Origin: an uncultured Prevotellaceae bacterium
GTDB taxonomy: Bacteria > Bacteroidota > Bacteroidia > Bacteroidales > Bacteroidaceae
Length of the DNA stretch: 64,000 bases
Assembly: GCA_902782305.1 (NCBI GenBank)
Contig: CACZMV010000018.1
Coordinates: 1 to 64,000 of the forward strand
Direction of reading: 5' to 3'
Under the pieces are notes generated by a model. The model worked only from the letters and a program-made list of their open reading frames with translations. It had not been told where the DNA came from and searched no databases. This document shows, one piece after another, positions 49,684-59,119 of this stretch (within the stretch, counting starts at the first letter, position 1; the number at the start of each line of letters is the position of its first letter). The position numbers and the translations under genes were made by a program.

Positions 49684-50646
49684 TTATTCTTTATTCACAT
49701 ATACCGGTCTGACATTGGTTGCTGCCTGAATGGGCAAAAGACCCGATTTCTGGATGATGAGCTGACCTTTGGGCAGACGACAGAAATGTGCAAAGTTAGA
49801 GGGCAGTCCGCTTCGTGGCTCGTTGAGCAGCGCATAGATGGTGCGGACGAGCGGATAGTTGCCATTATATATATAGTACTGATAGGGTCGCCAACTGTTG
49901 TAGGCTGTTGCAGAGTCCAGTTTGCTGACCTTCATGACGGTAATGTTCTTCTTAAAGGTGACATTGGTGGTGTCACGGCTGTCGTTGAGCCAGTTGGAAC
50001 CGATGATGCCAAGCGAGTTATTGTGGCGCTCAACATAGTCGATAACGGCTGCACTGGTATTCACAGCTCCAATGTTGGGGGCTGAGAACTCCTTGCCTCC
50101 CAGGAGGGAGTCGACACACCAGCGTACGGTGCTGGATAGGGGATTGTCGAAGACGACATCGATATTGCCAAGTTTGGAGGTGGGGTAGAGGTCTTTCCAT
50201 TGGGTAACCTCGCCCTTGAGGATGCGCTTGAAGTCCTTGACGGTAATGCAGGTGTCAGGGTTGGTGTTGTTGACGATGATGGCAAGTCCGTCGTAGGCAA
50301 TGGGGATAGTCCTGGGCAGATACTTGCGGTCAATCAGGTTCTGGCGCTCCTTAGCCGTAAAGTCGCGGGTGGTGAAAGCCAGCCACGTCTTCAGAGCCAT
50401 CAACTCTTTCACGGCATCTTGCTCGTTAGTATACTTGGCTTCCAGCGTGTCAAGGATGCTTTTGTAGAGGAATACATCAAGTGCCTCGTTGAGGATGGGG
50501 CTGAAACTCTCATCGGCCACGAAATATCGAGCGGCCTTCTGATAGTCCTGCTCCGCTTTAGTATTTTTAGGCTTGTTCCCACAAGAGAGGAACAAGCCTA
50601 AAATAAGAGTTAATCCAATAATTATATTGAATGTGTTTCTGTTCAT
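49684..50646 (-). CDS. PstS-like substrate-binding lipoprotein
   Basis: 320 residues. Signal/lipobox MNRNTFNIIIGLTLILGLFLSC with the cysteine near 22. The body has PstS-like segments (IAYDGLAIIVNNTNPD, ITVKDFKRILKGEVTQW, SSTVRWCVDSLLGG, LGIIGSNWLND) typical of phosphate ABC-type binding proteins. No Pst permease or ATPase genes are nearby; instead it lies between tonB (3-base gap) and a TPR gene. It may act as an accessory anion-binding or signalling subunit of the Ton system. Confidence 0.85.
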   Translation of the reverse strand: MNRNTFNIIIGLTLILGLFLSCGNKPKNTKAEQDYQKAARYFVADESFSPILNEALDVFLYKSILDTLEAKYTNEQDAVKELMALKTWLAFTTRDFTAKERQNLIDRKYLPRTIPIAYDGLAIIVNNTNPDTCITVKDFKRILKGEVTQWKDLYPTSKLGNIDVVFDNPLSSTVRWCVDSLLGGKEFSAPNIGAVNTSAAVIDYVERHNNSLGIIGSNWLNDSRDTTNVTFKKNITVMKVSKLDSATAYNSWRPYQYYIYNGNYPLVRTIYALLNEPRSGLPSNFAHFCRLPKGQLIIQKSGLLPIQAATNVRPVYVNKE

Positions 50647-50649
50647 TTG

Positions 50650-51480
50650 TTATTGCAGTCTGAAGGTTACAGGTACGGTGTACTTTACACGTACAGCCGA
50701 GCCGTTCTGCTTACCAGGAATCCACTTCGGCATGCTCTTTACAACGCGAACGGCCTCTTTGTCAAGTGACGGGTCAACTGACTTGATGACGCGTACGTCG
50801 GTGATTGAACCATCACGCTCAACCACGAAAGTACATACTACGCGGCCCTGAACACCATTCTCCTCGGCTACTACCGGGTATTTGATGTTGCTGCTCAGGT
50901 ACTGCATCAGTGCACTAGGACCACCAGGGAATGAAGGCATCTGCTCAACAACGTCGAACACCTTGGTCTCTTCTTCCTTCGGAGGCTCGGGCTGTGCGAT
51001 AACTTCCTTAGCCTTCAGCACTTCACCTGCAGCCTCGTCGTTACCTTTCACATCGAATGCACCGATAGCGGTATTGGTCTTGTTCAGTTCTTCCTGAGAC
51101 TTCAGCTCCTCTTCGGGCTTCACCTCATCGTCCTTCTTGATAACGGGAGGAACGAACTTCACAGAACTCTTAACCTTTTCTACTTCAACTTTCTCAATTT
51201 TCGGTTCTTCTTTCTTCTCAACCTTTGCTTCCTTCTTCTCAGCCAGCTTTGCAAGCTCTACATCGGCCTCAATGGCAACGTCCTGTTTCATGGCGTTCTC
51301 CACGACACCTTTGATGGCCACGAAGGCAGCAATTGCTACTCCAATAGCAAACATAACGAGAATAGCCATCAAGTTACGTTTACCAGTTTCCTTGCGCAGT
51401 TGATAAGCACCGTATGAATGGTTCTTGCCCTCGAACACGAGGTCAACCCATCCGTTGTCAATAAGATCTATTTTTGCCAT
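50650..51480 (-). CDS. tonB: TonB energy transducer
   Basis: 276 residues. One membrane helix near residues 35-60 (LMAILVMFAIGVAIAAFVA), a Lys/Glu/Pro-rich periplasmic linker (about 70-175) and a C-terminal TonB domain: SFPGGPSALMQYLSSNIKYP, GRVVCTFVVERDGSITDV, VKSMPKWIPGKQNG. It passes proton-motive energy to outer-membrane SusC-type and siderophore receptors. Downstream of the two exbD genes (34-base gap) in the same operon. Confidence 0.94.
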   Translation of the reverse strand: MAKIDLIDNGWVDLVFEGKNHSYGAYQLRKETGKRNLMAILVMFAIGVAIAAFVAIKGVVENAMKQDVAIEADVELAKLAEKKEAKVEKKEEPKIEKVEVEKVKSSVKFVPPVIKKDDEVKPEEELKSQEELNKTNTAIGAFDVKGNDEAAGEVLKAKEVIAQPEPPKEEETKVFDVVEQMPSFPGGPSALMQYLSSNIKYPVVAEENGVQGRVVCTFVVERDGSITDVRVIKSVDPSLDKEAVRVVKSMPKWIPGKQNGSAVRVKYTVPVTFRLQ

Positions 51481-51514
51481 AGTTCTTTCTACATTTTAAA
51501 GGTTTGACATTGAC

Positions 51515-52165
51515 TTACTTGACACCAGCCTTGGTAATCAACTCCTGGTCCTCAGGACCGATTCGGTCAATGACGTACTTATCAATACTGCAAATGAGCA
51601 TCTCGTCAAGAGCAGCGATCATGTTCTCATAGGTTGCTGTATCCAGTGGACGGATAATCACAGTCATTGTGGGCACCTTCTCACCGTTGGGCAGCTCACC
51701 CTTCTTCAGCTTTGAAAGCTGCTGCTGATACTGCTCGTCAGTCATCTTACTGTTGTAAGCGGTCTTCTGAGCGTCCAGCTCTTTCTTAGCTACCATGATC
51801 TTTGCAATCGGGTTGACACCTTCCTCTGTGGTGTGGTTGATCAGGACGTCGCGGATACCCTTGGCACCATAAGAAGTCTTCTTTACACAAGAAGGATCCT
51901 CATAGTTGGGAAGTCCGGCAATGTACCAAACCTGGTCGTTAGCACCCAGATAGAGAGTGATGGTATGAGAGGCTTTCGTTACCGACTTATCTTCTTCAGA
52001 TACGTTCTGGTCGTTACTGGGCATCGTCAACTGCATAGCCTGGGGCTTTGCCAGAGTGGTACACAGCATGAAGAACGTAATCAACAGCATCATCATGTCT
52101 ACCATTGGCGTGAAGTTCACGCGGGTATCCATTTTTTTCTGCTTACTCAAATTCTTTTTTGCCAT
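51515..52165 (-). CDS. exbD: ExbD/TolR-family protein (second copy)
   Basis: 216 residues. N-terminal KKMDTRVNFTPMVDMMMLLIT with the membrane-helix Asp of the ExbD family, then a periplasmic domain ending MTVIIRPLDTATYENMIAALDEM. Longer than E. coli ExbD (141), with an insertion around 100-150 rich in charged residues. Three bases after the first exbD. Part of the ExbB-ExbD motor. Confidence 0.92.
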   Translation of the reverse strand: MAKKNLSKQKKMDTRVNFTPMVDMMMLLITFFMLCTTLAKPQAMQLTMPSNDQNVSEEDKSVTKASHTITLYLGANDQVWYIAGLPNYEDPSCVKKTSYGAKGIRDVLINHTTEEGVNPIAKIMVAKKELDAQKTAYNSKMTDEQYQQQLSKLKKGELPNGEKVPTMTVIIRPLDTATYENMIAALDEMLICSIDKYVIDRIGPEDQELITKAGVK

Positions 52166-52168
52166 AGC

Positions 52169-52783
52169 TTAATCCTCCGATGCAGTTTTAAGATTAGTAA
52201 TCAACTGGTAACGGTTCTCGTTCATATCCTGGAGCTCTGACATCATAGCCTTCACCAACTTGTATGGAGTCTTTGAGTCACACTTGATGGCCAGACGGAT
52301 GTCGGGGTTAGCGTCGCGAGCGGCAGCAACCCACTCCTGGAATTCGCTCTTTCCACCATTGATACTATCAGTGGGGATGCCGAGCTTCTGGATAGCCTCG
52401 CCCATCTGCTCGGGCTCAAGGCTGAGGTAAGCAGCAAGTTGCGACATGGGGGCACCAGCCATTGCATCTTCCAAGAAGTGCTTCTGCTGAGTAGCGTTCA
52501 GAGTGATACCGAACTTATCGGTCATCGTCTCCATCATTGCCTTCATGTAGTTCTTGTTTTCCGTACCGAGGAAAATCTTGCCCTCTGGAGATACCAGAAT
52601 GTTCAAGACATCGCTCTCCGGAATCTTAACCTCTGACACCGAGTTAGGCGCAGTGACTTGGATAGGCTCTGGCGTCAAGAATGTTGATGTCAACATAAAG
52701 AAGCAGAGCAACAAAGTCATCACGTCTGACATGGGCGTCATGTCAATCCAGATGTCTTTTTTCTGTATCTTAATTTTAGCCAT
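52169..52783 (-). CDS. exbD: ExbD/TolR-family protein (first copy)
   Basis: 204 residues. WIDMTPMSDVMTLLLCFFML holds the helix Asp; then VSEVKIPESDVLNILVSPEG and a periplasmic part with LAIKCDSKTPYKLVKAMMSEL. Longer than the classic ExbD. Two unequal ExbD copies after one ExbB are the usual Bacteroidetes arrangement. Confidence 0.92.
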   Translation of the reverse strand: MAKIKIQKKDIWIDMTPMSDVMTLLLCFFMLTSTFLTPEPIQVTAPNSVSEVKIPESDVLNILVSPEGKIFLGTENKNYMKAMMETMTDKFGITLNATQQKHFLEDAMAGAPMSQLAAYLSLEPEQMGEAIQKLGIPTDSINGGKSEFQEWVAAARDANPDIRLAIKCDSKTPYKLVKAMMSELQDMNENRYQLITNLKTASED

Positions 52784-52826
52784 TCTAAAACGGTTTTTAG
52801 GGTTTTAAACGCGAATGGACCGAAAA

Positions 52827-53657
52827 TTAAGCCTCAGTGTGGTTAGAATCGTAAGTAGCTGCGATGGTGTAACCAATCTCGTCGAGAGCGTAGGTCAGCT
52901 TGTCGATCTTGTTAGAGAAGAAGTTGTAAACAACGGTAGCAACCCAAGAGGTCAAAATACCAGAAGCTGTGTTCACAAGGGCCTCAGAAATACCGGCAGA
53001 CAGAGCCATAGAGTCAGCACCACCACCAGCAGACAGAGCCTGGAACGAACCGATCATACCAAGCACAGTACCGAACAGAGCGGTCAGAGTACCCAGAGAT
53101 ACGATGGTAGCAACCATTGGCATGTTCATCTGCAGAGTAGGCATCTCCAGTTGAGTAGCCTCCTCGTGAGCCTGCTGAATCTTAGCGATCTTGGCAGCCT
53201 TCTTCAGAGTAGCGTCACCCTCAACAGTCTGATACATGTTGATAGAAGCCATAACGACATTTGCTACAGAGCCCTGCATCTTGTCGCAGAGAGCGCGAGC
53301 CTCGTCGAACTTCTGAGCGCGGATAGCGTCCTTAACCTGAGCAGTGAACTTAGCGAGGTTCATCTTACCAGAGGCTGTGCGGATAGCGAAGAAACGCTCG
53401 AAACCAAGGCAGATAACGGTGAAGAGCAGAGTCAGGATCAGACCTACTACGAAACCTCCCTTATAAACGGTACCCAGCAAGTTTGCGGGATGGCCAGAAC
53501 GATCACCACCGATGAAGTTGTCAGGGTCACCCATAATGAAGTACCATACACCATAACCTAAGCAAGCGCAAATTACGAGGATAATCCATGCTGCTTTCAT
53601 ACCTTGGAAGCCCGAATTCTTTTTGGCTGGGGCTGCAGCCTTTGTTGTTGTTGCCAT
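52827..53657 (-). CDS. exbB: ExbB/TolQ proton channel
   Basis: 276 residues. Ala/Lys-rich N-terminus, three membrane helices, and the MotA/TolQ/ExbB signature in MPMVATIVSLGTLTALFGTVLGMIG and SAGGGADSMALSAGISEAL. First gene of exbB-exbD-exbD-tonB-pstS-like-TPR on the - strand. It conducts protons to power TonB. Promoter at 53726-53733. Confidence 0.94.
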   Translation of the reverse strand: MATTTKAAAPAKKNSGFQGMKAAWIILVICACLGYGVWYFIMGDPDNFIGGDRSGHPANLLGTVYKGGFVVGLILTLLFTVICLGFERFFAIRTASGKMNLAKFTAQVKDAIRAQKFDEARALCDKMQGSVANVVMASINMYQTVEGDATLKKAAKIAKIQQAHEEATQLEMPTLQMNMPMVATIVSLGTLTALFGTVLGMIGSFQALSAGGGADSMALSAGISEALVNTASGILTSWVATVVYNFFSNKIDKLTYALDEIGYTIAATYDSNHTEA

Positions 53658-53725
53658 AAATGAAATAAATTTTTTAGTTATTAAATGAATTAGTTTGTTA
53701 TATGTTTCTAGTGCGTATCATTGGG

Positions 53726-53733
53726 CAAAGATA
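53726..53733 (-). promoter_or_regulatory. TonB/ExbBD operon promoter
   Basis: TATCTTTG on the - strand, about 68 bases before the exbB ATG. Confidence 0.65.
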
Positions 53734-53792
53734 GTCATTTATGATGTACTATCCGCCAAATTAAGAACTTTTAACTTGATATTTCTCAATTT

Positions 53793-54989
53793 TTATCGAA
53801 GAACGCTCAATGCGTCCTTGATACGACGCATGGCTTCAGTGATATTTTCGTCGCTGGTAGCATAGCTCATACGGAAACAATCGGGGTCGCCAAAGGCGTC
53901 ACCTCCAACGGTGGCAACATGGCCTTTCTCCAACAGATACATGGCCAAATCGGTCGAGTTGCCGATGGTTTCGCCATCGGGTGTCTTCTTTCCGTAGAAC
54001 GATGAACACTTGGGGAACAGGTAGAATGCACCTTCGGGCACGTTCACTTCCAGTCCGGAGATGTCCTTGGCTAATTTGACAATGAGGTCACGGCGACGCT
54101 CGAAAGCCTTACGCATCTCCTCAACACACTCCTGACTGGAGGTATAGGCAAACTCGGCAGCTTTCTGGCTGACGGAGCATGGACCGCTGGTATATTGGCC
54201 TTGCAACTTGTTGCAGCCTTTGACAATCCATTCGGGTGCTGCGATATATCCGATACGCCAACCCGTCATGGCGTAAGCCTTGCTGACACCATTGACGATG
54301 ATGGAACGTTCTTTCATGCCTGGGAATTGGGCGATGCTTTCGTGCTTGCCAACATAGTTGATGTGCTCGTAGATTTCGTCTGCGAGTACAAACAAGTCTT
54401 CGTGGCTGAGGATAACCTTGGCCAATCCTTCCAACTCGGCCTTAGAATAGACACTTCCCGTAGGATTGCTGGGAGAGCAGAGTATCAGCAAGCGCGTCTT
54501 AGGGGTAATGGCTGCTTCCAATTGTTCTGGAGTCATCTTGAAGTTCTGGTCAAAACCAGCCTCTACAATGACGGGCTTTCCACCTGCCAACAGGACCATC
54601 TGTGGATAGCTGACCCAATAAGGTGCAGGGATAATAACTTCATCGCCTGGATTGATTAAGGCCATCACGGTGTTGCAGACGCTCTGCTTGGCACCGTTGG
54701 ATACTAAGATTTCCGCAGGGGTATAGTGGAGATGATTCTCGCGCTCCAACTTACGGGCAATGGCCTGACGCAGGTCGGGATAGCCAGGAACGGGCGAATA
54801 GCGCGAGTAGTTCTCGTCAATTGCCAGTTTTGCAGCCTGTTTAATATGGTCGGGTGTATTGAAGTCGGGCTCACCTACGCTCATGTTAATGACGTCGATA
54901 CCCTGGGCTTTCATTTCAGAACTCTTCTGTGACATTGCCAGTGTTGCTGACGGTGCCAGTCTTTGTAAACGATCAGATAATTGTGCCAT
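53793..54989 (-). CDS. class I aminotransferase (aspartate type)
   Basis: 398 residues from the ATG at 54989 (MAQLSDRLQRLAPSATLAMS). PLP fold type I: NMSVGEPDFNTPDHIK, ILCSPSNPTGSVYSKA, DEIYEHINYVG and the PLP lysine in IVNGVSKAYAMTGWRIGY. It resembles subgroup Igamma aspartate/prephenate aminotransferases (Thermus type). A longer frame reaches 55022 but overlaps the box at 55020-55027. Substrate probably aspartate and/or prephenate. Confidence 0.9.
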   Translation of the reverse strand: MAQLSDRLQRLAPSATLAMSQKSSEMKAQGIDVINMSVGEPDFNTPDHIKQAAKLAIDENYSRYSPVPGYPDLRQAIARKLERENHLHYTPAEILVSNGAKQSVCNTVMALINPGDEVIIPAPYWVSYPQMVLLAGGKPVIVEAGFDQNFKMTPEQLEAAITPKTRLLILCSPSNPTGSVYSKAELEGLAKVILSHEDLFVLADEIYEHINYVGKHESIAQFPGMKERSIIVNGVSKAYAMTGWRIGYIAAPEWIVKGCNKLQGQYTSGPCSVSQKAAEFAYTSSQECVEEMRKAFERRRDLIVKLAKDISGLEVNVPEGAFYLFPKCSSFYGKKTPDGETIGNSTDLAMYLLEKGHVATVGGDAFGDPDCFRMSYATSDENITEAMRRIKDALSVLR

Positions 54990-55019
54990 ATTCTTCTTAG
55001 GTCGTAAAATGTTTAGCTG

Positions 55020-55027
55020 CAAAAGTA
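55020..55027 (-). promoter_or_regulatory. promoter of the aminotransferase
   Basis: TACTTTTG on the - strand, 30 bases before the ATG at 54989. Confidence 0.6.
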
Positions 55028-55102
55028 ATCATTTTCTTCTTTTCAACGAAAGAAAAGTGTTGTTTTTTGCTTTTTTTGATAAAAATACTATCAGTTTGTG
55101 CT

Positions 55103-56314
55103 TTATTTGATGTGAAGTGTATGTCCCATGCGGTTCTTTTTCGTCAGCAGATAACGCAGGTTGTACTCATTGGGAGTGGTCTCGATGGGTACATTCTCTA
55201 CGATTTCCAGTCCGTATGCTTCCAATCCTACACGCTTGACGGGATTATTGGTCATCAGGCGCATCTTCTGAACACCCAACTGGCGCAGAATTTGGGCGCC
55301 GCACCCGTAGTCACGCTCATCTGGCTTGAAACCAAGATGCAGGTTGGCATCAACAGTGTCCAGACCTTCCTCCTGCAACTTGTAGGCTGCAATCTTGTTC
55401 ATGAGTCCGATGCCACGTCCTTCCTGTTGCATATAGACAATGACGCCACGACCTTCCTGCTCAATCATCTGCATGGATTTGTGGAGCTGTTCTCCGCAGT
55501 CGCAACGCTTTGACCCCAGAATGTCGCCCGTCATACAGGAAGAGTGAACACGTACCAATATGGGCTCGTTCTCTTTCCATTCGCCTTTGATAAGGGCCAT
55601 GTGTTCCAGACCGTTGCTCTTCTGACGGAAGGGAATGAGACGGAAATGACCATAGTCAGTAGGCATATCCACTTCTTCGCCCTTCTCCACCAGACTTTCT
55701 TTCTTCAGTCGGTAGGCTATCATGTCCTTGATGGTGATAATCTTCATGTCGTGCAACTTGGCAAACTCCATGAGCTGAGGCATGCGTGCCATTGTACCAT
55801 CATCATTCATAATCTCAATCAGAGCACCGGCAGGGTAGAGACCAGCCATTTTGCAAAGGTCAATGGCTGCTTCTGTATGTCCGGAACGGCGCAGTACACC
55901 ATTGTCCTGAGCATAAAGAGGATTGATGTGTCCTGGACGACCGAAAGTCTTGGCTGTAGACTTCGGATCAGCCAAAGCACGAATGGTAGCAGCACGGTCG
56001 TGAGCTGAGACACCCGTTGTGCATCCCTCTATCTTGTCAATAGTCACCGTGAAAGGTGTTCCCAAAAGCGAGGTGTTGTCCTGCACCTGATGGGCCAATT
56101 CCAGTTCTTCACTTCGGCTGATGGTGACGGGGGCGCAAAGAACGCCTCGTGCATTCTTCAGCATGAAATTCACCATCTCTGGGGTTATCTTCTCTGCTGC
56201 ACAGATAAGGTCGCCCTCGTTCTCGCGGTCTTCATCGTCTACGACAATCACAAACTTACCGGCTTTAAAGTCGGCTAAAGCCTCTTCAATTGTATTGAGC
56301 TTGAATGTATCCAT
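55103..56314 (-). CDS. ribBA: bifunctional 3,4-dihydroxy-2-butanone-4-phosphate synthase / GTP cyclohydrolase II
   Basis: 403 residues. N-terminal RibB half: [34 protein letters not shown] and [21 protein letters not shown]-terminal RibA half: [20 protein letters not shown] with zinc-binding cysteines and [14 protein letters not shown]. It supplies both precursors of riboflavin. 28 bases after the LptF/G permease in the same direction. Length matches the fused form. Confidence 0.96.
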   Translation of the reverse strand: MDTFKLNTIEEALADFKAGKFVIVVDDEDRENEGDLICAAEKITPEMVNFMLKNARGVLCAPVTISRSEELELAHQVQDNTSLLGTPFTVTIDKIEGCTTGVSAHDRAATIRALADPKSTAKTFGRPGHINPLYAQDNGVLRRSGHTEAAIDLCKMAGLYPAGALIEIMNDDGTMARMPQLMEFAKLHDMKIITIKDMIAYRLKKESLVEKGEEVDMPTDYGHFRLIPFRQKSNGLEHMALIKGEWKENEPILVRVHSSCMTGDILGSKRCDCGEQLHKSMQMIEQEGRGVIVYMQQEGRGIGLMNKIAAYKLQEEGLDTVDANLHLGFKPDERDYGCGAQILRQLGVQKMRLMTNNPVKRVGLEAYGLEIVENVPIETTPNEYNLRYLLTKKNRMGHTLHIK

Positions 56315-56342
56315 ATTCTTTTCTTATACCTTATTATATATA

Positions 56343-58271
56343 TTATGTGGTTATGCTCATTTCGTTCTGCAGGTCACCCAGATTGATGACTCTTGGTATG
56401 AGCTTCTCGTTAATGCGACAGATATGTTGCAGGTCTTTATAGAGTCTGAAACGGAATCGTAACATGCGAATGTAGAAGAAGATACCGGTGGGCAGGAAGA
56501 GTCCGGTAATGATGTTCAGCCACTTGCGCTGGAAAGGACGCGTGTGGGCATGAGTGGCAATGATGGGATATTGGTTTATCTTCATCAGTACATAATTGTC
56601 CTTTGTGTAGGAGAGGTCTTCGATAGCCACTTCCAATACATTGTTAATATGTTCTATCTCATGGTCATCACCAGGACGGAAGAATACCTTGATGGGATTG
56701 GGCCAGTGAAGTAGCTTGTGATCTTCCGAATAGCGTTCCACCTCTAAGCTGATGTTCTTGAGCATCTCTGCATCTGCCAGATACTTCGGGTCTTCGATAA
56801 TAACTTCCTTGCGGGCAATGTGTCGCTTAACACGCAGTCCCAAAGCTCGCATAGCCAGGTCTTTGTAAAGGTCTATGTTGAATACAACCGAATCGTTGTT
56901 AGCCTTGTAGGTGAAGAAGATGGCTAATGGTGTGAGCACGGCTGTGCCTAGGAACTTTCCGAAGAATACCGTCCAGTTGTCGTCGCGAGCCATCCTGTAG
57001 CCTGTCATGTCAAGGATGTAGAAGACGATGAACACAAATACAGAGATGATGACGGGCACACCCAGTCCACCTTTTCGGATAATCGCACCCAATGGTGCTC
57101 CAATGAAGAAAAAGATGAGACACGACAGCGAAAGGGTGAATTTGTTGATGGCCTCCATTTCGTGCATTCGCTCTTCACGATTCAGATAATAGGAGTACTC
57201 TGACTTGAAATCCAGGTTGCTGAGTGCCATCTGGGCATCGCTGGCAGCTTGTCTGATGACAGCCTGTTTTTGTTCACCTTTCAACTTTAAGTATAGGGTG
57301 TCGATATTCGTCTCTTCCTTAGCCAGCTCTTTAACTATCTTCAGCGAATCAGTCTTGCTGATGGGGCGTATATTGAAAGTGTAGGACTTTGCATCGTGAT
57401 AGTAGGCATGTCCTACGGAATCATTGAACTCGCGAATGGAGTCTAAGTCGTGAAGTATTCGGGTTAATCCCTTGGAACGTGCGTCGCTGCTGATCTCGCC
57501 AGCCTCTGCCATGTTGAAGTCGCCATCGAAGTCGAGCAGAATGGCCTTGGTCGAGAAGGTTTCACGACGGTATGGGACATTTGCTGTCACGTTCAGTCCT
57601 GATTGGCGCATGTTTTCGAACCATTCGCCACTATAGAGCGTCAGCTTCAGGTGCTTCTTCTCTGCCGTAGCCTGAATACGACCTGAGTCTGCCAAGATAA
57701 CGGCAGCATCCTCATAGCCTCCGTTCATGCGGTATATCATGATACCATACAGCATACCCGTGTTCAGGTCTTTCTTTTGTACGTAGAGATTGGAGTTGGG
57801 AATGCCATCGTAGAAAATGCCTTCGGGAATTTCTACCTCAGGGTTCTTCTGTTTCATCGAGAGCAGCAACTGTTGGAAAGAGATAAAAGCGCGAGGACCG
57901 ACAACCTCTTGGAAATAGAAAGAGATACAGGCAATGGCAGTGACGATGACTACTAACGAACGCATGGACTGCCTCAGTGATATGCCCGCCGCTTTAATAG
58001 CTGTCAACTCCGAACTCTCACCAAGATTTCCGAAAGCAATCAGCGAGGACAATAGGATGGCCAAAGGAAAAGCTTGTGGCATCAGCATCAATCCCATGTA
58101 CCAGAAGAATTGTGCCAGCACTTCCATCGACAGACCCTTACCGATGAGTTCGTCTACATAACGCCACAAGAACTGCATCATCAGCACAAATTGGCAGATG
58201 AAGAATGTGGCGATGAACAGCAGGCCGAACTGCTTGGTGATAAATATGTCTAACTTCTTAATCCGAAACAT
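56343..58271 (-). CDS. LptF/LptG-family LPS export permease
   Basis: 642 residues from the ATG at 58271 ([16 protein letters not shown]). N-terminal helices with [21 protein letters not shown] and the [18 protein letters not shown] loop that couples to LptB, a periplasmic beta-jellyroll ([18 protein letters not shown]), then more helices ([20 protein letters not shown]). It is about 250 residues longer than E. coli LptF/G, with a C-terminal cytoplasmic extension, as in other Bacteroidetes. It belongs to the complex that moves LPS from the inner membrane to the Lpt bridge. An extended start at 58343 would cross the box at 58311-58318. Confidence 0.9.
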   Translation of the reverse strand: MFRIKKLDIFITKQFGLLFIATFFICQFVLMMQFLWRYVDELIGKGLSMEVLAQFFWYMGLMLMPQAFPLAILLSSLIAFGNLGESSELTAIKAAGISLRQSMRSLVVIVTAIACISFYFQEVVGPRAFISFQQLLLSMKQKNPEVEIPEGIFYDGIPNSNLYVQKKDLNTGMLYGIMIYRMNGGYEDAAVILADSGRIQATAEKKHLKLTLYSGEWFENMRQSGLNVTANVPYRRETFSTKAILLDFDGDFNMAEAGEISSDARSKGLTRILHDLDSIREFNDSVGHAYYHDAKSYTFNIRPISKTDSLKIVKELAKEETNIDTLYLKLKGEQKQAVIRQAASDAQMALSNLDFKSEYSYYLNREERMHEMEAINKFTLSLSCLIFFFIGAPLGAIIRKGGLGVPVIISVFVFIVFYILDMTGYRMARDDNWTVFFGKFLGTAVLTPLAIFFTYKANNDSVVFNIDLYKDLAMRALGLRVKRHIARKEVIIEDPKYLADAEMLKNISLEVERYSEDHKLLHWPNPIKVFFRPGDDHEIEHINNVLEVAIEDLSYTKDNYVLMKINQYPIIATHAHTRPFQRKWLNIITGLFLPTGIFFYIRMLRFRFRLYKDLQHICRINEKLIPRVINLGDLQNEMSITT

Positions 58272-58285
58272 GTTTCTTGCTTTGC

Positions 58286-58304
58286 AAGCGACTTTGTCGA
58301 TTAC
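58286..58304. repeat. interspersed hairpin-core repeat, partial copy
   Basis: AAGCGACTTTGTCGATTAC is identical to 22977-22995 in the SDR gene. Preceded by CTTGC-TTT-GCAAG, so two adjacent triloop hairpins (58276-58299) lie in the leader of the LptF/G gene. Confidence 0.75.
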
Positions 58305-58310
58305 AGCCTG

Positions 58311-58318
58311 CAAAATTA
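58311..58318 (-). promoter_or_regulatory. promoter of the LptF/G gene
   Basis: TAATTTTG on the - strand, about 39 bases before the ATG at 58271. Confidence 0.55.
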
Positions 58319-58440
58319 TATAAAAACCGCGAAAAACTTGCATTTTGGAAAGAAATTATGGGAAATTAAGGGAAATTGTTATTCAGTGTGCAACCTAATT
58401 AATCGTGATTTCCCATAATTTCGTTTCAAAAAGAAGATAA

Positions 58441-58839
58441 TCACAGTCCACTGACGCGATGTAGCCGTTCCAGATTATCATCCCAAATGCCACGGAGGTC
58501 TGCTTCTTCGTCATCGTCAGCGGCAAAGTCGGTGATAAGCAGGTTCAATTGGCCGGTAACATCACTTTCTTCAATGCGCATCTCCCAGAAAGCCTCCGGA
58601 CTATCCTCGTGATAATCCCATAAGAGGCGGATGTGGTTATATTTTGCTACTTCGATGACTCGTGATTGTTTGGTATCGCGCTCTGTCCATGGGTGGCCCC
58701 ACGTGAAAGTCATTGTATCGTTTTCCTCGGTAACTTTATCTGCCAACCACTTTTGAAGGCCAGCAGCGTTACTAATCATGTCCCATACAATCTTCGGCGA
58801 TTTCGTCGAGAGTGGGTATTCAATGGTTAGTTTTCTCAT
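58441..58839 (-). CDS. START-like (AHSA1/SRPBCC) domain protein
   Basis: 132 residues. Helix-grip fold pattern: MRKLTIEYPLSTKSPKIVWD, AAGLQKWLADKVTEENDTM, TFTWGHPWTERDTKQSR, ITDFAADDDEEADLR. It covers one whole SRPBCC domain. Small Bacteroidetes members of this family have no assigned function; a ligand-binding role is inferred. It stands alone on the - strand between the LptF/G gene and tRNA-Met. Confidence 0.85.
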   Translation of the reverse strand: MRKLTIEYPLSTKSPKIVWDMISNAAGLQKWLADKVTEENDTMTFTWGHPWTERDTKQSRVIEVAKYNHIRLLWDYHEDSPEAFWEMRIEESDVTGQLNLLITDFAADDDEEADLRGIWDDNLERLHRVSGL

Positions 58840-58882
58840 TGTTAGTCATATTAAAGGTTAGTCATTTACATGTATCACAGTG

Positions 58883-58890
58883 CAAAAATA
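58883..58890 (-). promoter_or_regulatory. promoter of the START-like gene
   Basis: TATTTTTG on the - strand, about 43 bases before the ATG at 58839. Confidence 0.5.
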
Positions 58891-58953
58891 CAAAAAAAAT
58901 CCGAAACACAATGATTTTTCCAGAAAAAGTTTTGGTAATTAAAAAGATTATTG

Positions 58954-58961
58954 TACCTTTG
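58954..58961 (+). promoter_or_regulatory. tRNA-Met promoter
   Basis: TACCTTTG with TTTG at 58931-58934, 19 bases upstream; a textbook Bacteroidetes promoter, 20 bases before the tRNA. Confidence 0.8.
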
Positions 58962-58981
58962 CACCCGCTTACAAGCAAAAT

Positions 58982-59055
58982 GGCGGGGTAGCTCAGCTGG
59001 TTAGAGCGTCGGATTCATAATCCGGAGGTCGAGGGTTCGGGTCCCCCTCCCGCTA
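58982..59055 (+). tRNA. tRNA-Met (anticodon CAT)
   Basis: 74 bases. Acceptor strand GGCGGGG, D-arm GCTCAGCTGGTTAGAGC, anticodon arm TCGGA-TTCATAA-TCCGG with CAT, T-arm with TTCGGGT loop, discriminator A. The anticodon stem lacks the three G-C pairs of initiator tRNA and the first pair is not mismatched C-A, so an elongator Met (or a lysidine-modified Ile) is meant. T-stem has one apparent A-C mismatch. Confidence 0.85.
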
Positions 59056-59063
59056 CTGAATAA

Positions 59064-59097
59064 GGAGTTGTTCACATACAGAACAACTCTTTTTTTG
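59064..59097 (+). terminator. tRNA-Met terminator
   Basis: AGTTGTTC (59066-59073) pairs with GAACAACT (59081-59088), followed by C and seven Ts. Confidence 0.9.
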
Positions 59098-59119
59098 TAA
59101 CATTACATAAGGAGTAGCT

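Noticed and set aside
58982..59055. Initiator tRNA (fMet)
   Set aside because: No run of three G-C pairs at the base of the anticodon stem and no C-A mismatch at the first acceptor pair.
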